A stretch of 31,047 nucleotides of DNA from CAYQDR01 sp964416315 (GTDB lineage: Bacteria > Methylomirabilota > Methylomirabilia > Rokubacteriales > DASRDR01), in the NCBI GenBank assembly GCA_964416315.1, contig CAYQDR010000049.1, positions 1-31,047 on the forward strand, in the 5' to 3' direction. Every line of letters starts with the position of its first letter. Positions within the stretch are counted from its first letter, which is position 1. Position numbers and translations under genes: made by a program. The notes under the pieces were generated by a model. The model was not told the DNA's origin, searched no databases, and saw only the letters and a program-made list of their open reading frames with translations. Shown one piece after another: positions 1-7,561 of this stretch.

Positions 1-788
1 AGCGTGTCCAGGCTCTCGGCGAAGCTCACGACGTAGCCCACGTGGATCGCCTGGAAGACCGAGATCAGGTTCTCGTAGATGTGGGCGAAGGGCAGGTACG
101 AGACGGCCTCGTCCTCCGGGCTCAGCTCGTTCGCGCTCAGCAAGGCGTTCGTCAGCCACAGGATGTTCTGGTGGGAGAGCATCGCGCCCTTCGGCGGGCC
201 GGTGGTGCCGGAGGTGTAGATGATCATCGCCGTGTCCTCGGGCCGGACCGCGGCGAGAGCCGCCTCCAGGCGGCCCGGCTCCCGCTCGAGAAGCCGCTCC
301 CCCTGCTTGAGGAAGTCGTCGAAGAAGACGACACGGTCGTCGGCGAATCCCCACAGCCCCTTGGCGTCCCACACGACGATCCGCTCGACCCGCGTCTCCG
401 CAGCGACCTGGAGCGCTTTCTCGAGCTGCTCCTCGTTCTCCAGGAACAGCACGCGGGCCTCGGAGTGGTCCAGGAGGTACCGGAGCTGCTCGGGCGAGGA
501 CGTGGGGTAGATCCCGCAGGTCACGCCGCCGGCCGACATCGCCCCGACGTGGCAGTAGAGCCACTCGGGCCGGTTCTCGCCGAGGATGGCGACGTTTTCC
601 TGGCGCCGGAGCCCGGACGCGAGCAGCCCCGTGGCGACCCGCCGGACCTCACGGGCATACTCGTTCCAGGAAACGCGGTGCCAGATCCCGTAGGCCTTGT
701 GGCGGAGAGCCAGCCGATCGCCCTGCCGCTCGGCCTGCCGGAAGAACAGCTCCGGAAGCGTCCTCGCGCCGTCAGTCCCTGTCGCCAT
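1..788 (-). CDS. Long-chain acyl-CoA ligase (AMP-forming), N-terminal part
   Basis: This is the first 262 residues of an ANL-superfamily adenylate-forming enzyme; the rest lies beyond the left edge. Such enzymes activate a carboxylic acid with ATP and join it to CoA. The translation starts MATGTDGARTLPELFFRQ and carries the AMP-binding P-loop YTSGTTGPPKG near residues 189-199, followed by SHQNILW and YLPFAHIYE, which is typical of FadD/FACS-type long-chain ligases. The ATG overlaps the TAA of the upstream livF by one base (TAATG), so the two are probably translationally coupled. Its place in a LIV-type transporter operon suggests that the imported substrate is a carboxylic acid (fatty or aromatic) that is activated on entry; that is inference. 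The acyl-binding pocket lies outside the window, so the substrate cannot be judged. Confidence 0.93.
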   Translation of the reverse strand, partial: MATGTDGARTLPELFFRQAERQGDRLALRHKAYGIWHRVSWNEYAREVRRVATGLLASGLRRQENVAILGENRPEWLYCHVGAMSAGGVTCGIYPTSSPEQLRYLLDHSEARVLFLENEEQLEKALQVAAETRVERIVVWDAKGLWGFADDRVVFFDDFLKQGERLLEREPGRLEAALAAVRPEDTAMIIYTSGTTGPPKGAMLSHQNILWLTNALLSANELSPEDEAVSYLPFAHIYENLISVFQAIHVGYVVSFAESLDT

Positions 789-1570
789 TACCAGCGCCTC
801 CGTTTGCGATACAGCCGCCATCCCTTGGGTGACACCGTTGTCGCCCCGCCGAGTCCCAGGTAGACCTCGCGCACGTCCGGGTGCTCCTCCAGCTCCCCGG
901 CGCTCCCCTGCAGCACGATCCGGCCGGCCTCGAGGATGGCCCCGTGGTGGGCCACCCGCAGCGCCAGCCGCGCGTTCTGCTCGACCAGGAGGATGGTGGT
1001 CCCCGTGCGACTGATCGCCAGGAGCGCGTCGAAGACCGCCTTGGCGATCTGGGGCGCCAGTCCCATCGAGGGCTCGTCCAGCATGAGGAGGCGCGGCCGG
1101 CGGAGCATCGCGCGACCGAGCGCGAGCATCTGCTGCTCGCCCCCGGAGAGCGTCTCGGCCTGCTGCGCTCCCCGCTCCTTCAAGATGGGGAACATCCCAA
1201 ACACGAACTCGAGGTCCTGTGAAACGCGGTCGTCCCGACGTCCCCAGAGCCCCAGCTCGAGGTTCTCCCGGACGGTCAGCTCCCGGAAGAGTCCGCGGTC
1301 CTCGGGAACGTAGACGATGCCGAGGTTCGCGATCCGCTCGGGGGCTCGCCGCTCGATCCGCTTTCCGGTGAACTCGATCGTCCCCTTCTTGGGCTGGTCC
1401 TTGAGGAGGCCGGCCACCGTCTTGAGCAGGGTGGTCTTCCCGGCGCCGTTCGGGCCGAGAACGGCGAAGATCTCCCGCTCCCGGACATCGAGCGAGACGC
1501 CGAACAGGGCGTAGATCCGGTCGAAGTAGAGCGTCTCGATGCTGGAGATCCGGAGAAGCGGCTCCGTCAT
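788..1570 (-). CDS. livF: LIV-type ABC transporter ATP-binding protein LivF
   Basis: This 260-residue cytoplasmic ATPase belongs to a branched-chain amino acid (HAAT) type importer. It has Walker A GPNGAGKTT, signature LSGGEQQML, Walker B RLLMLDEPS and the H-loop region LLVEQNA, plus the LivF-typical VPEDRGLFRELTV. The ATG at 1570 is chosen because MTEPLLRISSIETLYF starts the ABC fold and a G-rich stretch lies just upstream; a longer in-frame start at 1711 would add only low-complexity sequence. The usual LivF end, VREVYLGLG, is followed by about 18 extra residues rich in Arg and Lys. The gene follows livG after a 157-bp gap and overlaps the acyl-CoA ligase by one base. Confidence 0.95.
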   Translation of the reverse strand: MTEPLLRISSIETLYFDRIYALFGVSLDVREREIFAVLGPNGAGKTTLLKTVAGLLKDQPKKGTIEFTGKRIERRAPERIANLGIVYVPEDRGLFRELTVRENLELGLWGRRDDRVSQDLEFVFGMFPILKERGAQQAETLSGGEQQMLALGRAMLRRPRLLMLDEPSMGLAPQIAKAVFDALLAISRTGTTILLVEQNARLALRVAHHGAILEAGRIVLQGSAGELEEHPDVREVYLGLGGATTVSPKGWRLYRKRRRW

Positions 1571-1609
1571 TCGGGTCCCCCCGCACCGCCGTCCCCTATT
1601 GATCGAATC

Positions 1610-1668
1610 GGCGGGACGGCTCGGGCTCGCGCCCTCGCGACGTCCCGCCCCTCCGGTGGCCTGAGGGG
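1610..1668 (-). repeat. Structured livG-livF spacer with inverted repeats
   Basis: The 157-bp gap between livG and livF (1571-1727) holds no convincing ORF but contains inverted repeats. A perfect 9-bp pair, GGCGGGACG (1610-1618) and CGTCCCGCC (1641-1649), encloses a smaller GGGC/GCCC hairpin (1623-1634). Next to it CCCCTC (1648-1653) can pair with GAGGGG (1663-1668). In the minus-strand transcript this would fold between livG and livF. It may attenuate or stabilise the mRNA. No U-tract is present, so it is not a clear intrinsic terminator. Confidence 0.5.
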
Positions 1669-1727
1669 GGAGGGCCGGCTCGGGGCCTCCCCACGTGCCC
1701 GCGGTGAGCACGCCGACACCGGGTCTC

Positions 1728-2480
1728 TCACTCGCCGAGGTAAGCGCGGATCACGTCGGGGTGGCGCTGGACGTCGTCCGGGGTCCCCTCGGCAATCTTC
1801 ACGCCGTGGTCGAGCGCGACCATGCGAGACGCGAGCCGCGACGCCACGCGGAGGTCGTGCTCGACGAGGAGGATGGTGATCCCGAAGCGGCCGCGGATCT
1901 CGTGGATCCAGTAGGAGACCTCGTCCTTCTCCTCGACGGTGAGGCCGGAGACCGGCTCGTCGAGGAGCAGGAGCCGCGGCTCCGTGGCCAGGGCCCGCCC
2001 GAGCTCGATCTTCTTCTGCACGCCGAAGGGGCAGTCGGCCACCCGCGCCTTCCGGTACGGCTCCAGGTTGAGCAACTCGATGATCTCCTCGCACCGGCGG
2101 CGGTGCCGAATCTCCTCGCGGCGCAGGCGAAGCAGGGCGTGCAGGAAGTTCTTTCGGAAGTGGATGTGACGGCCCAGGAGCAGGTTGTCGAGGACCCTCA
2201 TGTTGAGGAACAGGCGAAGGTTCTGGAACGTCCTCGCCACTCCCCGCCGGGTCACCGCGTCGGGCGACAGCCCGAGCAGGCTCTCGCCGCCGAACGCGAT
2301 GCTCCCGGCGGTGGGGCGGTAGACTCCGGTGATGCAGTTGAACAGGGAAGTCTTACCGGAGCCGTTGGGACCGATCACCGCCAGGGTCTCCCCCTCGGCG
2401 ATCGCCACGCTGACCCCAGCCAGGGCCGTGATCCCGCTGAAGTGAAGCGAGACGTCCCTGGCCTCGAGCAACCCTCCCAT
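1728..2480 (-). CDS. livG: LIV-type ABC transporter ATP-binding protein LivG
   Basis: This 250-residue ATPase is of the LivG type. Walker A is GPNGSGKTS, the Q-loop region reads GVARTFQNLRLF (the LivG hallmark), Walker B is RLLLLDEPVSGLTVEEKDE, the H-loop region is ILLVEHDLR, and it ends VIRAYLGE. The signature region is degenerate (DCPFGVQKKIELGRAL), as in many LivG proteins. It would couple ATP hydrolysis to import with LivF and two permeases, but no livH or livM is visible in this cluster. The ATG at 2480 is only 9 bases downstream of a perfect 12-bp hairpin that follows livK. The site has no strong separate ribosome binding site, so translation may depend on how that hairpin folds or is processed. 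Confidence 0.94.
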   Translation of the reverse strand: MGGLLEARDVSLHFSGITALAGVSVAIAEGETLAVIGPNGSGKTSLFNCITGVYRPTAGSIAFGGESLLGLSPDAVTRRGVARTFQNLRLFLNMRVLDNLLLGRHIHFRKNFLHALLRLRREEIRHRRRCEEIIELLNLEPYRKARVADCPFGVQKKIELGRALATEPRLLLLDEPVSGLTVEEKDEVSYWIHEIRGRFGITILLVEHDLRVASRLASRMVALDHGVKIAEGTPDDVQRHPDVIRAYLGE

Positions 2481-2489
2481 CCTGGAGCG

Positions 2490-2516
2490 CCGGAGGGGGG
2501 CCGAGCCCCCCTCCGG
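2490..2516 (-). promoter_or_regulatory. Perfect 12-bp hairpin between livK and livG
   Basis: Arms CCGGAGGGGGGC (2490-2501) and GCCCCCCTCCGG (2505-2516) are perfectly complementary around a 3-base CGA loop. It sits between the livK stop (2528) and the livG start (2480). Hairpins here in binding-protein operons commonly protect the upstream mRNA, so the binding protein is made in excess over the ATPases. That role is inferred. There is no U-run after it on either strand. Confidence 0.7.
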
Positions 2517-2527
2517 GACGCTGTATC

Positions 2528-3733
2528 CTAGAACTGCGGCGGGAACGGCTGATACCCGGTGATCGTCTCGAAGGACGCGTCGGCCGCCTTCTTCGCCCGC
2601 ATCATACGGATCGGGTTGAGGCCGTGGCGGCGATTCGGACCCCAGGTGATGGGAGCCGTGAGCTTTTCGGGGGCCCAGTCTCTGATGCTCTCCATCGCCT
2701 CGATGAAGCCCTCCCGGGTGAGGTTGCGCCCCGCGCGCTTGAGGCCCTCGACCGTGGTGATCAACCCGACCGCTCCGGCGAGCGCGAAGCTCTCCCGGCC
2801 CTTCAGCTTCGGGTCCTGCTTCAACAGAATCTCGAGCGCCCGGTCGGCCTCGGGCTCGCCGGGCACTGCCCCGGTGACGTTGTAGTACGCCCCCTCCCAG
2901 AGGTCGCCCAGGAGCCGGAACATGGTGTGACGGTCGCCTAGCGGGAACGACGCGAAGATCTTCGGGCGGTAGCCGACCTTGGCCATCTCCTTGATGAGGT
3001 TCGCACCGTGGGTCACGGTCGAGTAGAAGATCACGGCTTCCGCCCCCGAATCCTTGACCTTGAGCGCGTGAGTCCCGAGCTCGCGGTCCGCCACCTCGTA
3101 AGCCACCTCCGCCACCAGGCTCACCGATCCACCCAGGGCCTTGACGCCGTGTTTCACGCCCTCGAGACCGCCCTTGCCGTAGTCGTCGTTCTGGAAGAAG
3201 ATCGCCACCTTCCTGACGTTCTCGAGCTTCGCGGCCTGGCGGACGAGGAAGTCGCCCTCGTCCCCGTAGTCCGGATACACCATGAACACCGTCCGCACCT
3301 TGTCGCGGGGCTGTTTGGCGAAGACCTGGGGGTTCCCGTAGGGCCAGACCACCGGGATCTTCGCGTCGGCGATGTTGTCCTTGTTCGCATTCAGGATGGC
3401 TGTCCCCAGAAGCCCGACGATGGCGAACACCGAATCCTTGAGCTCATTCACGTTGGCCACCGACTTCCCAGGGTTGTAGCCGTCGTCTTTGAGGACCGTC
3501 TTGATCTTTCGCCCGTGGACGCCCCCCTGCTCGTTCACGTACTTGGCCCAGGCCTCGGCCCCCAACGCCGTGGTGCCCCACGCGGCGGCGGGTCCGGACA
3601 GGGGGGTCGTCAGGCCGATGACGACCTCGGTGTCGGTCACGCCGGGGGCCTTCGCCTGTGCCCAGGCGGGTGTGTGTGCGAGGGCAGCCGTGAGGAGGAG
3701 CAGGAGCCACACCGGGAGTGTCTTGAGCCTCAT
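2528..3733 (-). CDS. livK: ABC transporter substrate-binding protein (LivK-like)
   Basis: This is a 401-residue periplasmic binding protein of the type I fold (Peripla_BP_6), with a clear signal peptide: MRLKT, a hydrophobic core PVWLLLLLTAALA and probable cleavage after AWA near residue 25. The mature part opens with the family pattern VVIGLTTPLSGPAAAWG and contains VNEQGGVHGRKI and FFQNDDYGKGG. The ATG at 3733 is preferred over one 18 bases upstream because AGGAGG sits 5 bases before it. It is the first gene of the livK-livG-livF-ligase operon, with a good promoter 67 bp upstream. The ligand is unknown; the linked acyl-CoA ligase points to an organic acid rather than an amino acid, as inference. 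Confidence 0.93.
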   Translation of the reverse strand: MRLKTLPVWLLLLLTAALAHTPAWAQAKAPGVTDTEVVIGLTTPLSGPAAAWGTTALGAEAWAKYVNEQGGVHGRKIKTVLKDDGYNPGKSVANVNELKDSVFAIVGLLGTAILNANKDNIADAKIPVVWPYGNPQVFAKQPRDKVRTVFMVYPDYGDEGDFLVRQAAKLENVRKVAIFFQNDDYGKGGLEGVKHGVKALGGSVSLVAEVAYEVADRELGTHALKVKDSGAEAVIFYSTVTHGANLIKEMAKVGYRPKIFASFPLGDRHTMFRLLGDLWEGAYYNVTGAVPGEPEADRALEILLKQDPKLKGRESFALAGAVGLITTVEGLKRAGRNLTREGFIEAMESIRDWAPEKLTAPITWGPNRRHGLNPIRMMRAKKAADASFETITGYQPFPPQF

Positions 3734-3799
3734 GTCGACCTCCTGTCGCAAGGGAGAGGCGCTCTCGAGTGCAGGCCGAACTGTGCGGGATTTGCGACA

Positions 3800-3829
3800 A
3801 TTCTAGACGCCGGGTCGGGTCTCTGTCAA
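3800..3829 (-). promoter_or_regulatory. Sigma-70 promoter of livK
   Basis: On the minus strand TTGACA (3824-3829) is followed after 18 bp by TAGAAT (3800-3805), a perfect -35 and a 5/6 -10 match. It reads towards livK, giving a leader of roughly 60 bases. The -35 hexamer overlaps the dinB stop codon (3826-3828). Confidence 0.7.
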
Positions 3830-5019
3830 TTCCGGCCTCGCCGCTTGGCTGTCCCGGGCCGCTCGGTGAGGCTCGCGCGGTGGACGGCGCCGCCACCGAA
3901 GCGGGCCCGCAGCTCGTCCGCGAGCCGTCCGATCCGCTCGCCCCTACCCGCCGTCCCGAAGAGCGGGAGCTGCTGCGGGTCCCCCTCCCGCTGGAGCCCG
4001 GACACGCTCAGCCCGATCAGCCGGATGGCCAGCGGGCGCTCGAGACGGCTGAAGGCCGTCCAGGCCCGGTGGAAGATCTGCCCTCCGTCCGCCGTGGGCG
4101 CCTCCGTGGTGTCCCGACGGGTCACCGTCCGGAAGTCGGCGAAACGCATCTTGAGGGTGACCGTGCGCCCCCGGAGCCCCTGGGCCCTGAGCTCGGCGGC
4201 GACGCGGTCGGCCTGCCCGAGCAGCGTCGCGCGGAGTCGGCCGAGATCGCGCGTGTCCCGCTCGAAGGTCTCCTCGGCGCCGACCGACTTCGGCTCGTCC
4301 CAGGGCACGACCGGCCGGTCATCCTGTCCGCGCGCCAGCCCGAGGAGGTGGGTGGCTCCGGCCCGGCCGAATCGGGCCTCCAGCGTCGCGCGCGGCAGCC
4401 CTGCGAGTTGGCCGATCGTCCGGACGCCGAGCGCGGCGAGCGTCGTCTCGGCCTTCGGCCCGACGCCCCAGAGGCGGTTCAGCGGCAGACCCCTGAGGAA
4501 GGGCGCCTCCTCCCCGGGCCGGACCTCCACGAGCCCGTCCGGCTTCTCGAGGTCGGAGGCGACCTTGGCCAGGAACTTGTTCGGGGCGACGCCTGCCGAC
4601 GCCGTGAGACCCACCTCACCGCGGATGCGCGCCTTGATCGCCCGCGCGATCTCCAGCGCCGGACCGAAGAGGGCCTGCGAGGCGGTGACGTCGAGGAAGG
4701 CCTCGTCCAGCGACAGCGGCTCGACGAGGGGGGTGAACCCGCCGAGGATTCCCATGATCTCCGCGGACACCCGGGCGTATTTGGGCATGTCCACCGGCAG
4801 GAACACCCCGTGCGGGCATAGCCGGTAGGCGCGGCCGATGGGCATGGCCGAGCGGATCCCGTAGCGCCGCGCCTCGTAGGAGGCGGCCGCCACCACGCCG
4901 CGGCCACGCGGATCGGCGCCGACGATGACGGCTTTGCCGCGCAGCTCCGGCCGGTCCCGCTGCTCCACGGACGTGTAGAAGGCATCCATGTCCACGTGCA
5001 CGATGGCCCGGTGCGTCAC
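3826..5019 (-). CDS. dinB: DNA polymerase IV (Y-family)
   Basis: This 397-residue error-prone translesion polymerase has the Y-family metal-binding motif HVDMDAFYTSVE at the N-terminus and the catalytic SLDEAFLD near residue 103. A helix-hairpin-helix thumb region follows (GVGPKAETTLAALGV), then a little-finger domain. Near the C-terminus PQQLPLFG matches the beta-clamp binding motif QxxLF. The start is a GTG at 5019 giving MTHRAIVHVDMD; no strong Shine-Dalgarno sequence precedes it, so it may be coupled to the small gene 66 bp upstream. No LexA box is evident from the sequence alone. Confidence 0.95.
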   Translation of the reverse strand: MTHRAIVHVDMDAFYTSVEQRDRPELRGKAVIVGADPRGRGVVAAASYEARRYGIRSAMPIGRAYRLCPHGVFLPVDMPKYARVSAEIMGILGGFTPLVEPLSLDEAFLDVTASQALFGPALEIARAIKARIRGEVGLTASAGVAPNKFLAKVASDLEKPDGLVEVRPGEEAPFLRGLPLNRLWGVGPKAETTLAALGVRTIGQLAGLPRATLEARFGRAGATHLLGLARGQDDRPVVPWDEPKSVGAEETFERDTRDLGRLRATLLGQADRVAAELRAQGLRGRTVTLKMRFADFRTVTRRDTTEAPTADGGQIFHRAWTAFSRLERPLAIRLIGLSVSGLQREGDPQQLPLFGTAGRGERIGRLADELRARFGGGAVHRASLTERPGTAKRRGRN

Positions 5020-5085
5020 GGCCGGGAAGGAGGCGCCTGGGTGCCGACGGATCGCGCGGAACCCGCCGGGGAGGTCAGCTCTGGT

Positions 5086-5268
5086 TCAGGTCCGGCCGCT
5101 TCGCCGGGTCTGGAGGGCCTGCCACTTCTGCAGAGACTTCCTGGAGAACCGCCACTGGTTCTCGACCTTGACCGCCGGGATCCTCCGCTCCTCCGCCATG
5201 CGGGCCAGCGTGCCCTCGTCGAGGGCGAGAAAGATCGAGGCCTCCTTCACGGTCATGGGATCCTTCAT
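5086..5268 (-). CDS. Small helix-turn-helix (excisionase/MerR-type) protein
   Basis: This 60-residue protein begins MKDPMTVKEASIFLALD. The pattern of tVkEAs-flalde-gTLarma-rriPavKv-nqWRFsrksLqkW matches the excisionase/MerR-like winged helix (HTH_17) that binds DNA. The ATG at 5268 is preferred because GAGGAGG lies 8-10 bases before it; longer in-frame extensions run into the cysE coding region and lack homology. It begins 16 bases after the cysE stop and is followed by dinB 66 bases later, all on one strand. No integrase is nearby, so a phage excisionase role is unlikely. It may be a local regulator, but the target is unknown. Confidence 0.8.
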   Translation of the reverse strand: MKDPMTVKEASIFLALDEGTLARMAEERRIPAVKVENQWRFSRKSLQKWQALQTRRSGRT

Positions 5269-5284
5269 CGTTGCGCTCACCTCC

Positions 5285-5965
5285 TCACGTCCCCCGGTTC
5301 GGGGCGGGGATTGCATCGCCCACGGCCTTGCGCAGCGTGCGAACCTCACCCTCGAGCGTCTGGATCCGGTCCAAGAGCTGCTCCATCGCCCGGGCCAGCG
5401 GGTCCGGCAAGTCGCCATGCTCGAGGTCCACCGCGTCCTCGACTCGCTTTCCGTCGCGGTAGATCACCTTCCCCGGTACCCCGACGACGACGGAGTTCGG
5501 CGGCACGTCCCTCACGACGACCGAGCCACCGCCCACGCGGGCCCCTTCGCCGACCGTGATGGCCCCGAGGATCGCCGCACCGGCGCCGACGACGACGTTC
5601 CGCTGGAGCGTCGGGTGCCGCTTCTCGCGCTTGAGGCTGGTGCCACCGAGCGTCACCCCCTGGTAGAGGGTGACGTTCTCGCCGACCTCCGCGGTCTCCC
5701 CGATGACCACCCCCATGCCGTGGTCGATGAAGACGCCCGGGCCGACCCGGGCCGCCGGGTGGATCTCGACCCCGGTCAGGAAGCGCGAGACGTGGGAGAC
5801 GAAGCGCGCGGTCACGAGCCAGCCGGAACGCCACAGTCGGTGCGCGAGCCGGTGGAACGCCAGCGCGTGCACCCCGGGGTAGCAGAGGAGCACCTCGCGC
5901 CGGCTGCGCGCCGCGGGATCCCGCTCCATAGCCGCCGCGACGTCGCGGCGAAGCAGTTCAAACAC
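5285..5965 (-). CDS. cysE: Serine O-acetyltransferase
   Basis: CysE transfers acetyl from acetyl-CoA to L-serine, giving O-acetylserine for cysteine synthesis. This 226-residue version is of the short type, with an N-terminal helical part (residues 1-65) and a left-handed beta-helix of hexapeptide repeats (about 66-185). It contains the active-site strings IHPAARVGPGVFIDHGMG, VVIGETAEVG and LYQGVTLGGTS, and KRHPTL. The C-terminal tail contains a likely coiled coil (MEQLLDRIQTLEGEVRTLRK). The GTG start at 5965 lies 8 bases inside the end of the upstream scaffold gene, preceded by GAGGTGA. In the operon with a cysteine desulfurase it would supply cysteine as sulfur donor. Confidence 0.95.
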   Translation of the reverse strand: MFELLRRDVAAAMERDPAARSRREVLLCYPGVHALAFHRLAHRLWRSGWLVTARFVSHVSRFLTGVEIHPAARVGPGVFIDHGMGVVIGETAEVGENVTLYQGVTLGGTSLKREKRHPTLQRNVVVGAGAAILGAITVGEGARVGGGSVVVRDVPPNSVVVGVPGKVIYRDGKRVEDAVDLEHGDLPDPLARAMEQLLDRIQTLEGEVRTLRKAVGDAIPAPNRGT

Positions 5966-6344
5966 GGCTCACCTCGCCCGGGTGCCGCTCGCGATACCGC
6001 GCCCCCGCCGCCTGCAGCGCGTCCGCGACGAGCGTCGCGGCGTGCCGCCGCTCCTCCGGGAGCCCGCCGAGGGCCCGCTCGATGACGTCCGGCGTCAGCG
6101 CCGCGAGCGCGTCGACCGCGCGGCCCTGCACCAGCTCGGTGACCAGGCTGGAAGCGGCGATGGACGGGCCGCACCCGTACGTCTGAAACCGCGCCTCCGC
6201 GACCTTGCCGTCCATCACCCGGAGGAAGAAGCGTGCCAGGTCACCGCACGACGGGTCCTCGCTCTCCCCCACCGCGTCGGCGTCGCGCATCATGCCGACG
6301 TTGCGGGGAGTCCGGAAGTGGTCGAGGAGGATCTCGCTGTACAT
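5958..6344 (-). CDS. IscU/NifU-N-like scaffold lacking the third cysteine
   Basis: This 128-residue protein of the IscU/NifU N-terminal fold starts MYSEILLDHFRTPRNVG, a classic IscU opening. Ligand Cys33 sits in DPSCGD and Cys58 in YGCGPSIAASS. Where canonical IscU has His-Cys (LPPVKIHCS in the paralogue at 12445-12858), this one has GLPEERRHAATL: His101 is kept but the third cysteine is Ala102, and the HscA-binding LPPVK motif is missing. It begins on the TGATG overlap with the cysteine desulfurase stop and ends 8 bases into cysE. It may hold a cluster with a different ligand, act as a sulfur carrier, or be a degenerate scaffold; the sequence does not decide. The strict coupling to iscS-like and cysE genes argues that it is functional. 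Confidence 0.88.
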   Translation of the reverse strand: MYSEILLDHFRTPRNVGMMRDADAVGESEDPSCGDLARFFLRVMDGKVAEARFQTYGCGPSIAASSLVTELVQGRAVDALAALTPDVIERALGGLPEERRHAATLVADALQAAGARYRERHPGEVSRV

Positions 6345-7498
6345 CACGCGACGGCCGCCGGCGACACGGCCCGAATCCGCTGGACGGCGGCCGACAGGAC
6401 CTCCAGCACGTAGTCGATGTCCTCGTCCGCCGTGCTGCGCCCGAGCGAGCAGCGGAGCGCGCCGAGCGCCCACTCGGCGGGGACGCCCATGGCGGTCAGC
6501 ACGTAGGACGGCTCGAGGCTGCCCGAAGTGCACGCCGATCCCGCCGAGGTCGCGATCCCCTTCAGGTCCAGCGCCAGGATCAGCGACTCCGCCTCGACGC
6601 CGCGGAAGCTTATGTTGAGGGTCGCCGGCAGACGGCGGGTCGGATGGCCGTTGAGCCGAGCCTCGGACACCTTGGCCCTGAGCCCGTCCCACAGGCGGTC
6701 GCGGAGCGCGCCGACGCGCACGGCCTCCCCCGGCATGTCGCGGGCGCGGAGGCTCACCGCCGTGGCGAACCCCATGATCGACGGCACGTTCTCGGTCCCG
6801 GCGCGCCGGCGCCGCTCGTGCTCCCCCCCGTGCTGGATGGACACCATCTTCGTGCCCTTCCGGATGTAGAGCCCGCCGACGCCCTTCGGCCCGTAGATCT
6901 TGTGGGAGGAGCAGGACAGGAGGCTGATCCCCTGTGCCCGGACGGAGAAGGGGATCTTGCCGAAGGCCTGGACGCCGTCCACGTGGAAGGGGATGCCGTG
7001 CTCGGCGGCGATCCGTCCGATCTCCCCGATCGGCATGATCGTGCCCACCTCGCTGTTCGCGTACATGATGCTGATCAGGATCGTGTCCGGCCGGATCGCG
7101 CGGCGGACCGCGTCGGGGTCCACGAGCCCGTCGCCGTCCACGGGGACGTAAGTCACCGCGTACCCGGCCCGCTCGAGGGCCTGGCACGTGCGCAGGACGG
7201 CGTGGTGCTCGACCTGCGAGGTGATGACGTGCCCCGCGCCGCTGGCATGGGCGACGCCCTTGATCGCGAGGTTGTCGGACTCCGTCCCCCCGGACGTGAA
7301 GACGAGCTCCTCCTGGGCGACGCCCAGGAAGGCCGCGATCCCCCCGCGCGCGGCGTCCACCGCGTCGCGGGCGTCCCGACCATAGCCATGGATGCTCGAC
7401 GGGTTCCCGTAGTGCTCCGAGAAGTAGGGCAGCATCGCCGCCACCACCTCGGGGTGGACCGGCGTGGAGGCATTGTGATCGAGATAGACCCGGCGCAT
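6344..7498 (-). CDS. Cysteine desulfurase (NifS/IscS family), copy 1
   Basis: This 384-residue PLP enzyme removes sulfur from cysteine as a protein persulfide and releases alanine. It has the N-terminal MRRVYLDHNAST, the PLP Lys200 in SSHKIYGPKG, the HVD motif at residues 172-174 and the catalytic-loop Cys323 in SAGSACTSGSLEPSY. The ATG at 7498 starts exactly at the family N-terminus; an in-frame GTG at 7510 would add four residues. It is the first gene of the desulfurase / IscU-like / cysE operon and diverges from tusDCB-like genes across a 119-bp gap, which suggests it may feed sulfur to that relay. It is a paralogue of iscS at 12873-14099. Confidence 0.94.
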   Translation of the reverse strand: MRRVYLDHNASTPVHPEVVAAMLPYFSEHYGNPSSIHGYGRDARDAVDAARGGIAAFLGVAQEELVFTSGGTESDNLAIKGVAHASGAGHVITSQVEHHAVLRTCQALERAGYAVTYVPVDGDGLVDPDAVRRAIRPDTILISIMYANSEVGTIMPIGEIGRIAAEHGIPFHVDGVQAFGKIPFSVRAQGISLLSCSSHKIYGPKGVGGLYIRKGTKMVSIQHGGEHERRRRAGTENVPSIMGFATAVSLRARDMPGEAVRVGALRDRLWDGLRAKVSEARLNGHPTRRLPATLNISFRGVEAESLILALDLKGIATSAGSACTSGSLEPSYVLTAMGVPAEWALGALRCSLGRSTADEDIDYVLEVLSAAVQRIRAVSPAAVA

Positions 7499-7561
7499 AA
7501 GCCTCGTCACCTCGGGTCGGGCCCGCCGCCCGCCGCGCCGCGGCTCGCAGGGCCGCGAACG

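Noticed and set aside
5086..5418. Longer 110-codon version of the HTH gene
   Set aside because: The extra N-terminus is antisense-like reading of the cysE 3' end. The ATG at 5268 has a strong ribosome site and matches the domain start.
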